Shown: in pieces, positions 12,608 to 26,299 of the stretch
Layout: each line of letters starts with the position of its first letter
Position numbering within the stretch: position 1 is the stretch's first letter
NCBI RefSeq assembly: GCF_002443255.2
Contig: NW_019211460.1
Coordinates: 27,810,481 to 27,874,480, forward strand
Reading direction: 5' to 3'
From: Varroa destructor
Lineage: Eukaryota; Arthropoda; Arachnida; Mesostigmata; Varroidae
Length of the DNA stretch: 64,000 bases
The notes under the pieces: generated by a model
What the model was told of the DNA's origin: nothing
The model's database searches: none
The model's input: only the letters and a program-made list of their open reading frames with translations
Program-made: the position numbers and the translations under genes

Positions 12608-12638
12608 GTTTCCAACAATCTAATGAATTGTTGGGAAC
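12608..12638. repeat. 12-bp inverted repeat, 7-base loop
   Basis: GTTTCCAACAAT (12608-12619) pairs with ATTGTTGGGAAC (12627-12638), with one G-T wobble. Confidence 0.7.
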
Positions 12639-13383
12639 TATCTAAAAGATCGTTATACTTATCCGATTACTCGGCGACAAGAAGGATTTTATTAAGACAT
12701 ACTCCAGCTGAAAACATACATTGTCTTGCTTCACTTAATTTACGTGAGCTTAGCTACTGTTCTGCACATTAGAAAAGATACTGTTATACGCACATAATGC
12801 CAGAGAAACTCGAAGGGTTTTACAGTTTCGATGCTTCCCGATTCAAAAAACACGATATAAAAATACTCAAAGGAACACTTGAGCAGAATAACAAAAACAA
12901 TATAATCGTCCGTTCGCGGTATTCATTTGCGCTTATAAAAAAAAATCTTACTGCGCTCAAGTTCAAAAAATCTTAGATGTTTGCTTCGCTGAGATGCACT
13001 CAATTACGCGACAACTTACACACGGTAATTTATATACAGGTATTAAAAAAAATGCCCTTTAGCTAACTTCATTTGTTAAACTGTACACTACATAGAGAGG
13101 ATAAGTAAACTTTTTCAATATACCTCCCATAAATACCTAGCAAGTTTTAGCGTATTATTTATCTCTCTGTTTGTTAGTGAGATATAGGCATTTAATCCAG
13201 CGGTATTTAGTTTTCCAGCCATTATAATCGTAGTTATTTTTATAGTCCTTTTAACAGCAGTTCATTGGATAGTAGTAATAGCATAGTCTGTTACAAGCTT
13301 TTTAATTTAGCTTCTACTTCCTATGCATAAATGCTATTCTTTCGTGTATAAGTTGATTAGGTCTCGCAAAGCACTGAACTTGA

Positions 13384-13405
13384 ATAATAATAATAATAAT
13401 AATAC
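13384..13405. repeat. (AAT)n microsatellite
   Basis: Seven tandem AAT units. Confidence 0.9.
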
Positions 13406-16400
13406 TAGATTTGTCAACCTTTTGGCAAATGTTCCTGTAAATGAGATTCCGACCCAGCTCCTACGGGTCGAGTCTTAGAATTTTTAATTTTTCTGATCCC
13501 ACAAATCTCTTCTATTTTCCCGAAGAGTACAGGCACTATGTCGACCTGTAGCTGGCTAAGGACAGCTGGCAACTGGCGGTAGGATCAAAAGTAATTTAAT
13601 GATAGGTTCCTGACCCTGTCTGGTTGAAATAGATAGGGGTGGGGAAACTGCTATTGATATTGTCAGCTACGATGTGTGTCGCTCTCTTGCTGCAGTGCTC
13701 CTCAGTTGCTACGGCTTTTATCACCATGATCACAGGACGGCTTTTCGACTCTTACAGGACTCGGGCCAAATTTAGTCGAACTAGGTTGCTCTGTTGGCGA
13801 TGTACGAGTTCCTGCTTTCGTGATCGGCCCGCAATTTGGCTAGGAATGTCAGCTAGGAAAAGTTATGTATGTAGGCTTTTGCTTGAAGCTCCAAGATAAG
13901 GTCTTTTTCCTAGGAAGATTTTTAGGGCGACGCTCGTCTGCCATAGCTACGCTCTAATACAATAGTCCAATGTGAGTGTTTCATAAAGTAAGAACAAATA
14001 ATATACTGCTGAAATTAGTGCCTCGAATGGATGACAAAATGTTTGCTTAAGTTAATATTGTTGTCGGCAAAAACACTTGTTGTAAGATATAATATACATG
14101 GTACAGTATTTATGTGACTTGCAGTCTAATGCAACTTGTTAGGCAGGAAATAGATCCATCAGCGGCTGTAGCTGCGTGAAAATTGTTTGCCAGAACTGTG
14201 ACATTGCCTCTAAAAAAGGCAAGCCGGTTATATATTTTAGACGTTTAAGATTCGATGATAGCTAGTAGGGCATCGCAGTGCCAATCTCACGCACAATAAG
14301 AACGAAACAGAAACGAAAATACGATCGATCTATCCGGCTTTCTACCTAAAAAAACACTTGCGTTAGACGAGAAACCAGTGGACATAGAAGTAATCGACAC
14401 ATGAAGTAAGTTGCAGTATTAAAGCTTTCCAATCCTAATTTAATTCATTTCTTTAACGAGTTTTTTTCTGTGAACTGTCAGGTTCGAACGGGAAAGGTTT
14501 CAGTACAATTTTATGAGCCTTACGCAATCCAAGGTCGTCAAACTTAAGATATGATTTCTAATATTTTATTTTTGATTAGCCATAGATTAAATACGTTAAT
14601 GTAACTGGCCTGATTGATTCATGCCAGGATCAGAAGTTAGTTCAGTAATAGAATAATACAAATCGAGTGCGATACCTCTATAGCTCTTTGACGATTTGAT
14701 ACCTCGGTTCGCGTTTCACAAGCCAGCTGAAAGGATAATACAGAATAGGGTAAGTTCTTTATTCAATTAAATAAACACACTCGCACTATGGCACTTGCAT
14801 TTTTAGCCTGTCTACTTTATATACTATACTAATATTATTACGGCAGTTTTACAGTCACGTGCCATTCATGCGCGTGTTCAAAGGGTGCTTTGCAATCCTG
14901 TACTCACCTTCACCGTAGGGGAAAGCTTATTCGATCTTTTACAGGATTATAGTTGCAATCAAGCTTACAATAGTACCCTCGTTTGGACGCGAAAGCAAAA
15001 CTGCTATCTGGGAGGAGGATGCTGTGCCTATCTAAAAATGCCTACCTTGCAATCTCTGTCCGAATTTTCTTACAACTAGTAACTTCGTCTCATGCCAACT
15101 TTTATATTACTTTCAAACTAAGTGACATAACAATGAAGTCAGTTTCGAGACGACTTCGGCGAACTAGTGTTTCAAGTGGCGGTCGGCCTCGGCTCTTCCG
15201 GCCTCCATCGTTCCTCCCCCTACATGCAGCATTCCACACGTGCCACAGCAGCGCGTTGCGTGAAACGAACACGTTTCCTTCTCGACACTTATGGAATGGG
15301 GCGTTTGATATTCGGGTCACGCTTTCGAATCCTTTAATATTCAGTCGCTTGAGGCTTCAGGTAGAATATGTACATGAGAAGAGGACCAGCTTTTTCGAAC
15401 CACTACATCGTACTTGGCTTGTGATTACCAATATGTCGTCAACTCTCAAGTACCGGATTCGGTGCCTAATTTAAGCTATTTTTTTTTTATAGGCTGGTCT
15501 AAGAGTTGACAAGAATGCGAAGTTAAATCGAACGACAGAGACCGGTCAATCGAGAACCACCAACCTAAATGCGGTAGGAATTTCGCGGAATTTAATGAGG
15601 TATAGTATACAATGGACCCTGAATTAGGTCCATTTCAATTCATGGAAATAATCAATAATAATCAATTAATGGTAAGGTCAGAGCGGCGATTTGAGTGCCT
15701 GGGCCTATCATGGACCATTCCAAGGAGGACTAGGCTAGCAGACGGCCGTTAGGCAGTCGGGAACTCCGCCACGTAACGATTATACTTGATCAGTAATGCG
15801 TAGAGCTCGCGCATCTCTAGTAGAACTAACTTACATGCACTCCGTATATAAAACCTGTATCGTTTTGCCAAGTGGGTCAAGACGCGCCATTAACCAGGTA
15901 ATGGACTGTCGACGATACTCATGCCGCCGAAGAACGCCGCAGAAAGTAGTTTTTACTTGATGAGAATCTAATGAGTATCTTTATCTAAATGAAACAAGAC
16001 CGGTATTATCGTTGGAAGTCAATTGAATTCTAGCGAACTTTGCGTCGAGAGCCTATTCGTGTGTAGTAATATAGAATATACTTCATAATGTAGGAACGAT
16101 GAACGACACCATGACTGCATTATGCTCACTATAATATGCAGTTGGCTTAAACCCAATTGAGTACAGTTATTAGACAAATATATTCGTATAGCTAAATTAT
16201 TCTATGTGATTATCTAAACTTTGTACCTTGACAATTTTATTTCGATATCAAGCGTCATTCAGTAAGAAGACGCATACAAAATCAAACCCGCGTTTACTAC
16301 GAAGGTTTCGATCAAAGATCAGTCTTTATTGTTTCCGTCGTTAAAGCCAACAATTTTCGAAACCTATCTGGTGCAAAGGAAGGTAATGTTTACCTTCGCA

Positions 16401-17049
16401 CACTCCTTCGCTTTCGAAGAAACGCATTTCTTGTTTTTACATGTCACTGGTTTTGGATTATAAGAGAAAGTGTACGGTGAAAAAACAAAAAATAGCAAAT
16501 AACTGGAACTTTTTTTCGTCTGCTTTCAATGAAGACAAGATATGATCAGTTTAGTAATTGTTTTTGGTCTAGTTTTTCTTTTTAATAAATCGAAAGTTGC
16601 ACCCTGCAGAACAAAGTATCATTTTTGAACGCAAACATAATATCAGATATTTCCTACACCAACAATCCTGCAAACATATATTAAAGCTAAAAAAAAACTT
16701 GCTTAACGTACATTGTTCCCAGTCAAGTCAGTTCACTATTATGTGTTCGACGCGTACATTAGGCTTGTCTAACTTAACATTCTAAGGGAAAACACACTGT
16801 GAGTAGTAAGTTAAAAAAGGGGCCAGCTCTGCCGCTCACACGCTCCCAAAACAGTCAGCCGTAGGCAATGCTGCAATAACGAACGAGGCACGCTAGGTCG
16901 CTCGGGAACTTCCCCGAGTTACAGACCAGTTACGAACGACGTAGCAACGGCCGAGCATACTATGTCCCTTCTTCCCCCGGGCGATCTGTTCTTCTCTGTC
17001 TAAATTAAGCAGATGCGACTGTACCGGAAATTTCTGTTTGGGACTTCTT

Positions 17050-17107
17050 GAGAACTGGCGGTGCAGTAGAAATTACAGGATTATCTGCGGTACTGCACCG
17101 CGTTCTC
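17050..17107. repeat. long hairpin with 2-base bulge
   Basis: The arms 17050-17068 and 17091-17107 pair over 17 bp (GAGAAC, a 2-base bulge on the 5' side, then GCGGTGCAGTA), closing a loop of about 22 bases. The size is close to that of a microRNA precursor, but I recognise no known microRNA in either arm. It could equally be a fragment of a mobile element. Confidence 0.6.
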
Positions 17108-17109
17108 AT

Positions 17110-20100
17110 CTGTATGTATAACGCAGTTTTCATGTAACTAAGTCCTTATTATAGTGGTATTGCATTGCATCTTAATCTGTTGAGTTGAAAGCTGTGTCCT
17201 GTACACGCTACAATATTTTTGACGTTTGTATTCTAAACGCAAGTTGGTTCAAGCAAAATTATATCGGCTGTACAAACGGTACGATTCATTGAACACGCTT
17301 TACTCTAGCCAGCTGTACCTGAAAGAAGCACACATCATGTATGCAAAGAATAACTTATTGCTTTTAATCTCCTGATGGAAGTTAGAATAGATTTCAAGTC
17401 AAATCTTCTTTATGTATCGACGTCATCGCTATGTGCTATAGCTCAACTAAATGTTTATCTAGCTGATGCTGATTTTGATTGTACATTGAGCTTGGCTAGC
17501 CGCGCGCGTCGTAAAGCGGCATGGTAAATGGACGGTACGGTAACCGATTAATCAACAAACAAAATATGTACAGAAAAGATAGTGTAATTGGTACGCCCAA
17601 GCTGGAAACAAGCCAATTGTTAGAAATATATACGTACGTCATCATGTATACGCATACCTGTACAAAACAGTAATCATTAGAAAGCAGGAACACAATACTA
17701 ACCACCGCACAAAGTCAAGCGTTAATTCTAAAACGTCTCGATTTTATTTTATTCTCTTTTGCGTTCTTATAATCCCACCTGTCAGGCTAATTTCCAGTCT
17801 GTGATCCTTTCCGCATTCAGTCCGTTCTGCGATACACGAGCGTTGACCAGCGGCCACCGGTGGTTATAGTCGGCTCATATCAGCTTTGGCGAACGATGTC
17901 TACCCACCTAATACACTCTGAACTACATGCACGCGCATGCTAACGTATGCACGTATCGTTTCCTCCCTCGGCCTGTTTGCCCATCGCCCTACTGGAGTCA
18001 ACGGCCTCTATCAGTTCACCGTTGTGAGTTCACTGTAAAAGAATAAAAAGCTGTTTCTATAGAGCTCATTAACAGGCGCAGACTGGCACCCTGCTGCTTC
18101 GTCAGCCGACGGAGCTCGGGATGAAGGTTAGCCATTGGGAATACCAAAGAATTTGACATCTCGTCTGCCAGCACGGATCAGCACTGGTGTCGCGTCAGAT
18201 GGGTCTCCAAATGGGGAACAGATCATTGGACAACGGTGGGTTAACGTTTAGACGTTTCAAATGTTATAGTTAGCGGAGCTCTAGCTTCACAGTAGTCAGC
18301 AGTAAAAGCGCGACCATAAGGCTGCCGTTGTTGGAAATGCACATGTATTGTAGACAATCCTGATCGATTTCCATCATTTCGATTTGCCATTTTGCTTGGA
18401 TGCCGCTTTTATTGCAAAAATTACTAAAAGTTGACGTGGCGCTAGAAAAAGGTGATAGTGTAGGGAAACACAAAAAAAGGTCTGCTTTCAAAAGGTGGAA
18501 AAAGAGGTCATGCAGCACAGTCACCAATTCAATTGCTGAAAGCCATACTAGAGTTTTCTCGTCTGCCTTATTTCTTTATTTTTACCAGCTTGGCTCTGCT
18601 TTGGGAAAATTGGGCATTAAAGTCGAAAACAGTTAAATTTATGCAGAAATTTACATAGAGCCAATGTAAAAACCGAAAAAACCTAGATTACGTAATAACG
18701 AATCGTCAAAAAGTATTAACAGTCTTTCAGCCGACATTGAAACAAATATTTTTTCATATTTTAGGATAATATCATTTAACTGAATATGCGCCAGTTCAAT
18801 ACATAGCCTTCTCCCATTCTTCCGGTAACACCCTAGCCCAATAACCGTAGAACTTCCGTAGTTTATAGGCGAAAAATTCTAAAAAGATATTTTTGTATTC
18901 CTCCGTTGAGACACAATTGACATCATTAGAGGAGTCCTGCAGAGGCCGAAATTCATAATAGTAGACTTGGTTCTATTGAAATTTCCCAAGGCTCTTTCAG
19001 TTTCTCTCGGGTAGCTAAGACTTATTCTTCGTGCTCTTTTTTTTTTTTTTTTTCATGACTTACTATAATCTTGTTAGTTATCGTCAGCAGCAATCCAAAT
19101 CAATCGTGTTGCTAGACGGAAGCGATTCAGAATACCGGAACCTTTTCCAATCTCGTCAGACACATAGCACCACTATCTTTGGCGTCCGTTCGAGCTTTGC
19201 CACAAATTGTAGAGCTTCTTCGCACGTTACTGTCGCATGTGATCACCCGTCATCAACCGCTTCGGGGACAGCTCGCTTTCCTTGCGTTTTTTCGTAGCTT
19301 TGCAGAAAGGGATCCGATTAAATATATATTTTTTTCGGCATTTTCTTGTGGCACCAAAACATCGGGCTTTTTTTTTTTTATAGCCCACCTTCTCAAGATG
19401 GCTTGAAGTTGTTTGGTGAATGTTTAGTTCGATGGCGGTGCTACGGTTACTCACGTATCAATATAGCTCAATTGTCGCAATAATTTCATTATCATTTTTG
19501 GTAATTAGTCGACCATTACTAAGAGCGTCTGTCAAATCGAAATTTCCTCAACAAAAGCGTTAGTACATCAACAAGTGTAAAAGTTTAGCTTTCAAATAAA
19601 AATAACGCCGACTCAACTCATCTTATGCAACACCGAGATTACCTAGTTAGAAGATGGTCAATACTTTTCCACAACTTAATGTTGTTGATATTTGCTAAAA
19701 TAAAAATTATGCTAAACAGAAGCGAGTATAATAGATTCGGACTCCTAGATCTACCAAAATGAATGTGTTTAACGTAAATACAGTGATAAAAAAAAAAAAA
19801 AAAAAAACTGCTCATTCTTTTGTAGTAAAAGTGCTGCAACTGCCCCAGTATTAAAACTTGTACCTTTCGCTATGTTCTTTCTGTAGCATAATCAACCCTC
19901 AGTAAACAGCGAAACAACTCCATGAGATACTTTTTTTTCTTTTCTATAGTGTGTAACTGTTTAGGTCGAAATTGTATGCAGACGACAAACAGCATTTCTT
20001 CAGGACGTATTGCGTTTGTTATGTAGTTATATATGATCTAGGACAGCAAAAGTCGGTACGATGTATTTAGGATTTAAAGAGCATACAAATTTGACAAAAA

Positions 20101-23100
20101 ACAGAACAAGGAGAGACATGCGATTATTATACTAACGATATCACAATACTGAAAACATATATCATTAATTTTAGTCCTTTAGTCCTAACCATTTGTGCAC
20201 GTTTATCCTCAATTTGATCCCAGAGGAAACTTGTTCATGAAATTGTTCAAACATCATCAGATAGACGTAGGGTAACTGTAACATACCCTAAAATGCAGCT
20301 GCTTAACATTGATGAGAACTGTTTTAACCGTAAACTGCGCATTTGGCGAATGCAGGAACGACAGACGTACATGTTTATGCCGTTTGGGCTTTGACCATCT
20401 GGGGGCTTGGAACAGTGACGCTTTCAAGCTGTCTGAAGATCTTCGAATAAAGCTATTTGGAATTCCTGCAAAACCTTACCTGTGCCCTTCCTTAGGCCAC
20501 GGACTCTAATAGGATTAATTACTATTGTCATAGTAATAACATAGATATAATAACGATTAACATACTGTTTCTTCTTGTAATAATGAAACATCAATTGCAA
20601 AACAACTGAATGTAACAAGTGTTGACAGAATAGAATACAAACGATGTGTATAATTTCTAAATTACATTGAACCTGAGTGGATTATGCGTGTCAAGCCATA
20701 GTGAAATACTTAGAATGCTGTATGAAAGGAGGAACTTACATTGAGGCTTATTATTTATTAATTATCTTATAATGGAATACACATTTGGTTCACACTACAT
20801 AGTTTATTTTATTTTCTATTCAAGTTTCAAGTTCAAGTGACCCTTAGCCGCACTCTTCGTGGCTATGCCGGTATGACCGGCCGACAAGATATGTAATTTC
20901 GACTATACCCATTTAAGCACAGCCCGCAAAACTTGACATATCGGTTGCCCCCTCCCCGCTTTGTACAGCATCCTTTACAGGGCTTCCTGTCACGGAGACA
21001 CGGGTATATTGAACTGCCTTACAAGCAAGCTGCTATAGCATCGTGCGATAGAAGCCACGGCAGCAAGATCATAGTAGTTATTGACTGGGTTTTTTTCGTG
21101 GATATATTATACTTTGCAGTAGCTTCTGTCATCGCCGGGATAACAGAACATTGTGAAAGGTCCTGTGGCGACAAATGCCCTTTACATCATGTACCTCGGA
21201 GCTAGGGAAAGTTCCCTCCAACCCACCTAAAGAGAAGAATTGGTATTGCTCGGGATATTATCAGTTCTGCCTAGTGTCATTTTCACTTTCCGCTTCAGAG
21301 TCATACTAGAGCGTCCTGACAACAAGGAACAAATTTTTCAATTTTGGCAAAATGCAGATCCCTGCCTGTATCCGCCTTTCGGTTATACGTGTAGACTCCG
21401 TATTGATCTAAAAAAGGTTATGATAATGCTTTAGCGCGAGGTGTGAGTAGAAAATTTACTGTCGTGAGACATTAAGGGGCATAGCTGTCCCCTGTTAGAA
21501 CTAAGCGGTTACTCGGTACGGTGAGTGCCTAGGTATAGGCTCTGTCGGTGCTCTGCGTATAATATCCCGTTACATCGAGCAGTCAGATTATATGCTTTGA
21601 AATATAAATAGCTAAAATGTACGCAGACAGACTAAATCTTCTTCGTATTTTTCTTGTTCGCCTAAACTTTCAAACCTGTATACTGGCTCTGCGCTAACAC
21701 AAACCTTATAAGCAGATGATTTCCGAGAAATATATTGTCGGAAGTCGTCAACCATTTGGAAAATTTAGTGGAAATTCATATTTTCAAAGCTGGGGTTTCT
21801 TTCCATTATTAGAACTACAAAAGGTGATAGCATAACAAAGGTTACACTAAAAAGAGTAGTCGGTGGTAAAGTTCGTACGTAATGTACTAGATTCGGGCCT
21901 AAATTGAATCTTGTCCAACTCAATTTAATCAAATTATTACTTTTGTCTACATGATCATTTACGAATATGTATTTATTTCCAAATCGTAAATATTAAACTT
22001 GCTACAGAGAAGAATACACTTACGACTGCCTCTTAGGCTAAATCAAAAACGTTGATAACCCCACGTGATTATTTAGTAACATATAATAATGTATGCCTTT
22101 ATAATTCTATCTTCATTCATTGATGTATTTATCTGAAAAAAATAACCGCAACGTTTCAGCCTTCGCTCATATAGTTTTACTTCCTGATATACGGACAGAA
22201 ACACATAGTGGCTATCATCAGCGCTCAGGTGGAAATATGTCGAGACTACACCCAGATTATAATGGTGGAGTGTTGAATTCTGGGTAATATTTGGTTGGGT
22301 CGTCCTCTATTGGGCTAGCCACTTGCAGTTCATTGAAGTGCGGCAGTCGATGCAGGCATATGCTCGATCGCTGAGCATGCCTATCCTTCAATGTGCAAAA
22401 ATTCGAGCCTACATACGCTGCTGGGATAGTCCTATTCGTAAAGAGGTGGAAAACAGCAAGGGATAAAAAGTGATGACAACACCAAAGCCAAATCGGCGGT
22501 GTGGAAGGTTTTTGTCAAAAAATCAGGAATCTGCCGCATCCGGCGTATGCGGCATAGCATGTCGCAATGTTTGACGGGTGCGACAAAATCCAGTGGCCCA
22601 GACCAGTACAGCAGGAAAAGGAAAACTGAGAGATGAAAACACAAAGATAGACGGGTAGATCGCGATGGGTAAGTTCTATGAATCTCTGTAAGCAGGACAA
22701 TTGGGAGATAGTAGGATCACAGTGATGGGGTCATGGTCAGTGTCGAAAATAGTGTACGAACGGTATGTGTCGCACAATTGTGTACGACGTGCAGTACGTG
22801 ACGTCGTTGGGAGGCAAAGACATATGCACAGCCATAACGGTGTTCTTTTTTTTTCTCTTAAGTACGAGGTGTGTTTTTAGTCCCACGGCTGGCCAAGACA
22901 GGCGAATGGCTGCAAAGAGCAGCGATGGCACCCCAACTGACGACGTAAAAACAAATAAACCCTTTACAAAACGTATGCTGTAATTGTTTCGTTCGATAAT
23001 ATACAGTTTATGCTGTTATATATCGCGAATCTGCTTTTGCTTCATCTGGGTGTGTCCCCGTTCAACTGCGATTTCTCAAACACAATCACATTATGTGTAA

Positions 23101-25580
23101 ACGATGATGGTAACAACGCTGACGTTTTCTGTGCCATTTTTGTTGCTGTCGATACGTAATTCACACATCGGCATGTTTCGTTTTAAATGCCTGACACGCA
23201 TATACTATAAAACAACGATGAGAAAGTAGAATACAAGATCTGTCGATGAGACTAAGCGTGTTTGTGGTCGATATTCGACGATGTTTTATGCGAAAAAAGC
23301 TAGTAGGGGCGACGCGCTGAACTATTGCAATTGCCACTGTGACAATAGTATAGTACGCACAATTAAACCTGTGCAAAAATTCTGAGATAAATAGGAAGAA
23401 GATTACTCGACCGAGCCTTTTCTGCCAAAAGATCTAATTTTTTAGACAGTGGATCACTATAATTTACATAAATTTAAATGATCTTATTTAGCTTGTACGG
23501 TTTTCGAGGCCCATATTAGTAGTTCTTTTTCTTCGTACAAAACGCGATAATAATTGGGTAATTTTAAATTGGCTTTTGTTCGCAACGACAATAATGATTC
23601 ACGCTTCTCTTTACCTTGCGTCCGAGTTTCCTGGGAAGGCTGCACCGGTAAGGCCATCAGGCTTATAGATATGCTAGGATAAAAAAATAACAGGTAATTT
23701 TCTTGCACCGTCTAATCCGTGTTGCGTAAATCAAAACCAGAAAAAATAGAGAATTAACTAGCATTTATGAAGATTTTATACAAATGTTTTCCTCTATTTT
23801 AATTTTCTATGTCTTTGTTCGGTATCTTGTTCACCGCAAATCGTAATGTATATCTAAACCAGTAACATAAAAACACATACAAAGGTATCCGTAATAACTA
23901 TAGGACTCAAATTTCGGGATGTACTACATATGCAATGTTCCTCTATTTAATCAAACAGGTTTTGTAGTATATCTCACTTGGGATTCTATACCTCTGTTAC
24001 GCAGCTCATATATCGATGAAGCAATACTACAGGCCGTTAAAGCAACTCAATAACAATCACTAATTTCAGGTAGAAAAGAAAAGGAAAATCCCAATGCCTA
24101 AAGTCGTACACTCCTCGCCCAGTATTCACAGCACGGCGATCCCACTTATCGACACATAGCCCATACTTCAAGCTAAATTGAATTCGTCATTCTATGCACT
24201 TCTAGAAGCATCTGCTCAAAAGACTATTGACAGGCTTAATACAAAATTTAGCAGCAACAAGTTCCGAAAACGCAACCTGTCGCTAGCGGGGACGATAAAG
24301 GTGATCAGTGATCTGCGTCGACCAATCATGATTCACGCTCACAGACTGTCGTGTTTTAACCGACGCGAACATGTTAGGGGGGTTCTGGTAAACAGATTAG
24401 CTACTGCAGTGTCGTGAAGTGCTTGTGCAAAAGCAAAGTTTTCAGTAGATCCTACTGAAGTAAATTGATTGTAAGCAGGGCTGACTAGAGGTCGTGACTA
24501 AAATCGTCATTTCCAAAACTGAATCAGCTGGTTATGATAAAGTTGAATATTCCTAGTCTGAATTCATGACCGATGTTAGCTAGGAAGCTAACGAGCTAGT
24601 TATGTCACTTAAAATAGAAAAGCGAGCTTCACATAGAGAACCAATGTAATCTGTCATCAAGCACTGAGGTTGTAGATACGGGACATGCAGATGAGCATCC
24701 GGTTGACGGACTGTCATCTTCGCGGATATCGTAACCAAAGTAACCTTCTTCCTTTAGACTATTTCGAAAACGAAGGAAAACGAGATGACTCGTACGATTC
24801 TGCAACGATGGTGTGTAGATTATCGTTAGCTTTGAGTTTGATCACAGTTTAAGTAGTATATCACTGATAATGCTTCATAAAAGTATCCATTCGGATCCAT
24901 CAGTTTGCATATATGCAAGAACTTCAAAGCGACCATCTTCAATCATCTGTGGAAATCGAAATTTGTCGGGAAGTCATGCAAAGTCAGGATAACACTACTG
25001 AAAGCTAATAGCTTTCTGTTAGCAAAAAGGCAGAATTCGCATTCGAAATACTTTTTAGCTTTTTTGCACTCTAGGAGCTTGCACTTCGACGACGAAAGAA
25101 GGGAAATAAGCGTGATACGATCTCAAACGAATATATTGTATTCTGTATATCTTTAGTGAATCATTTATTTACTTATTTAGTTTTTCAATACACTCTGAAG
25201 AGAAAAGGCTAAACTCTAACAATATTGCCCCTCAAACACAAAACGACTGGTGAACAGCAACGTTGCCATCGTTCAGCGTGAGAACATGCATTTCAAAACA
25301 CAATACTAGCAACACAGATTTAACAAGGCTTCAGTGCTAGATGGATCATGATTAATAAACATTGACTCTGACAAGCATTGCTATCAGTGGCATATACCAC
25401 ACTATCTATGTTCACAGATAAAGATATATATTCTAGCAGTGCGTTTTTGCGAATTTTTTTCTCCCAGATAACCTATTTGTACTCGGTTAGCTTGTTTCAG
25501 CTCATATTTTCATGCTAGTTTGTGATTGTATGTAATCTATCGGTTCCGTTTTCACTCCTCTAAGTTTTTTTGTTTTTTAA
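17110..25580. other. long intergenic stretch
   Basis: No gene can be supported. Poly-T or poly-A tracts occur near 19038 and 19790. Plus-strand frames at 20933-21205, 21240-21434, 24160-24417 and 24905-25156 have plausible amino acid composition but no family match and are of a length expected by chance. Confidence 0.4.
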
Positions 25581-25581
25581 T

Positions 25582-25582
25582 T

Positions 25583-25624
<42 letters not shown>
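25582..25624. repeat. (CT)n microsatellite
   Basis: A nearly pure CT run of about 43 bases, (GA)n on the minus strand. It lies just upstream of a GC-richer stretch (25740-26560). Confidence 0.95.
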
Positions 25625-25628
<4 letters not shown>

Positions 25629-25949
25629 TTATATAAACTGGCCATGACAGACTGGTTGTTAGTGAAACGGAACCAAAAAATACGGATTCCGATTTTAATA
25701 TTTGTGATCTGGACTTCTCATTCTGTCCCTCCATGTCCATTTTCTATCCTCTGCTTTACCTCGCTTGTAGCGTTCGGCCTTCAGTCTTTATCTCTCACGT
25801 CTTAACTCCAGCTCAGAGTCTTCTTTTCTTCTGTTGTCACCTCGGCGTTTTAACCAGCGCTTTCTCCTCATCCTCATCCTTGCTAAAGCAATACACATAA
25901 AAACAGACTCGCCGCAGTGTCAGCTTATTGTTGGTAGCTCGTGGTCTAA

Positions 25950-26294
25950 CTCCGGCCTTCACAGCACACTCCAACCCCCATCTCTCACATCGGCAGCCTA
26001 AATCGGCAGAAAAGAAAACTGAGATGCGTCCCTATGGCTCGGCAGCTGGTTGGTAGAAAGCACACGCCCAGGCCACGAAAAAGTTTAGGAGTGGCTGACA
26101 AACAACCTTCTGTCAACGACGTCATCGCTGCCTGCGTCGCCACTGACTTTGTCGCCCTTTTCACTGACGCTCCAACTGCGGCTTAGCTCCTTCTAAGCGA
26201 ACATGCCGTTCTGGCTGTGTCTGGAGAGCTGGTGGAGGTGACGACTTTTCACCATCAACTCCCTGAACCCCCTTTATTTTCTGAACCTCAGTAG
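25950..26294 (+). pseudogene. GC-rich open frame interrupted by one TAG
   Basis: One frame is open for 78 codons (25950-26183), stops at TAG (26184-26186), and continues open for 35 more to TAG (26292-26294). An ATG at 26034 begins MARQLVGRKHTPRPRKS. Many codons end in C (AAC, GAC, GTC, ATC, GCC), as in the cuticle gene and unlike the AT-rich surroundings. The peptide is not recognised. It could be a decayed gene, an exon pair with an unseen junction, or chance in a GC-rich patch. Confidence 0.18.
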
Positions 26295-26299
26295 GTTTG

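Larger units (their letters stand above)
9060..16900. other. long intergenic stretch
   Basis: No gene is supported. It contains a TA microsatellite (10860-10887), an imperfect 12-bp inverted repeat (12608-12638) and an AAT microsatellite (13384-13405). A plus-strand frame of 163 codons (14983-15474) overlaps an 86-codon minus frame (15102-15359) in a GC-rich patch; neither has start context or family resemblance. Confidence 0.4.

Noticed and set aside
14476..14500. GGTTCGAAC resembling a tRNA T-loop
   Set aside because: No box A or stems upstream.
14983..15474. 163-codon plus-strand frame, with an 86-codon minus frame opposite
   Set aside because: It begins without ATG, lies in a GC-rich patch that keeps both strands open, and has no family resemblance. 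A good minus-strand acceptor (cattctacctgaag) is not enough to call an exon.
20933..25156. Plus-strand frames at 20933, 21240, 24160 and 24905 with protein-like composition
   Set aside because: Lengths of 65-92 codons are expected many times by chance in 64 kb of AT-rich DNA; no matched splice phases or domains were found.
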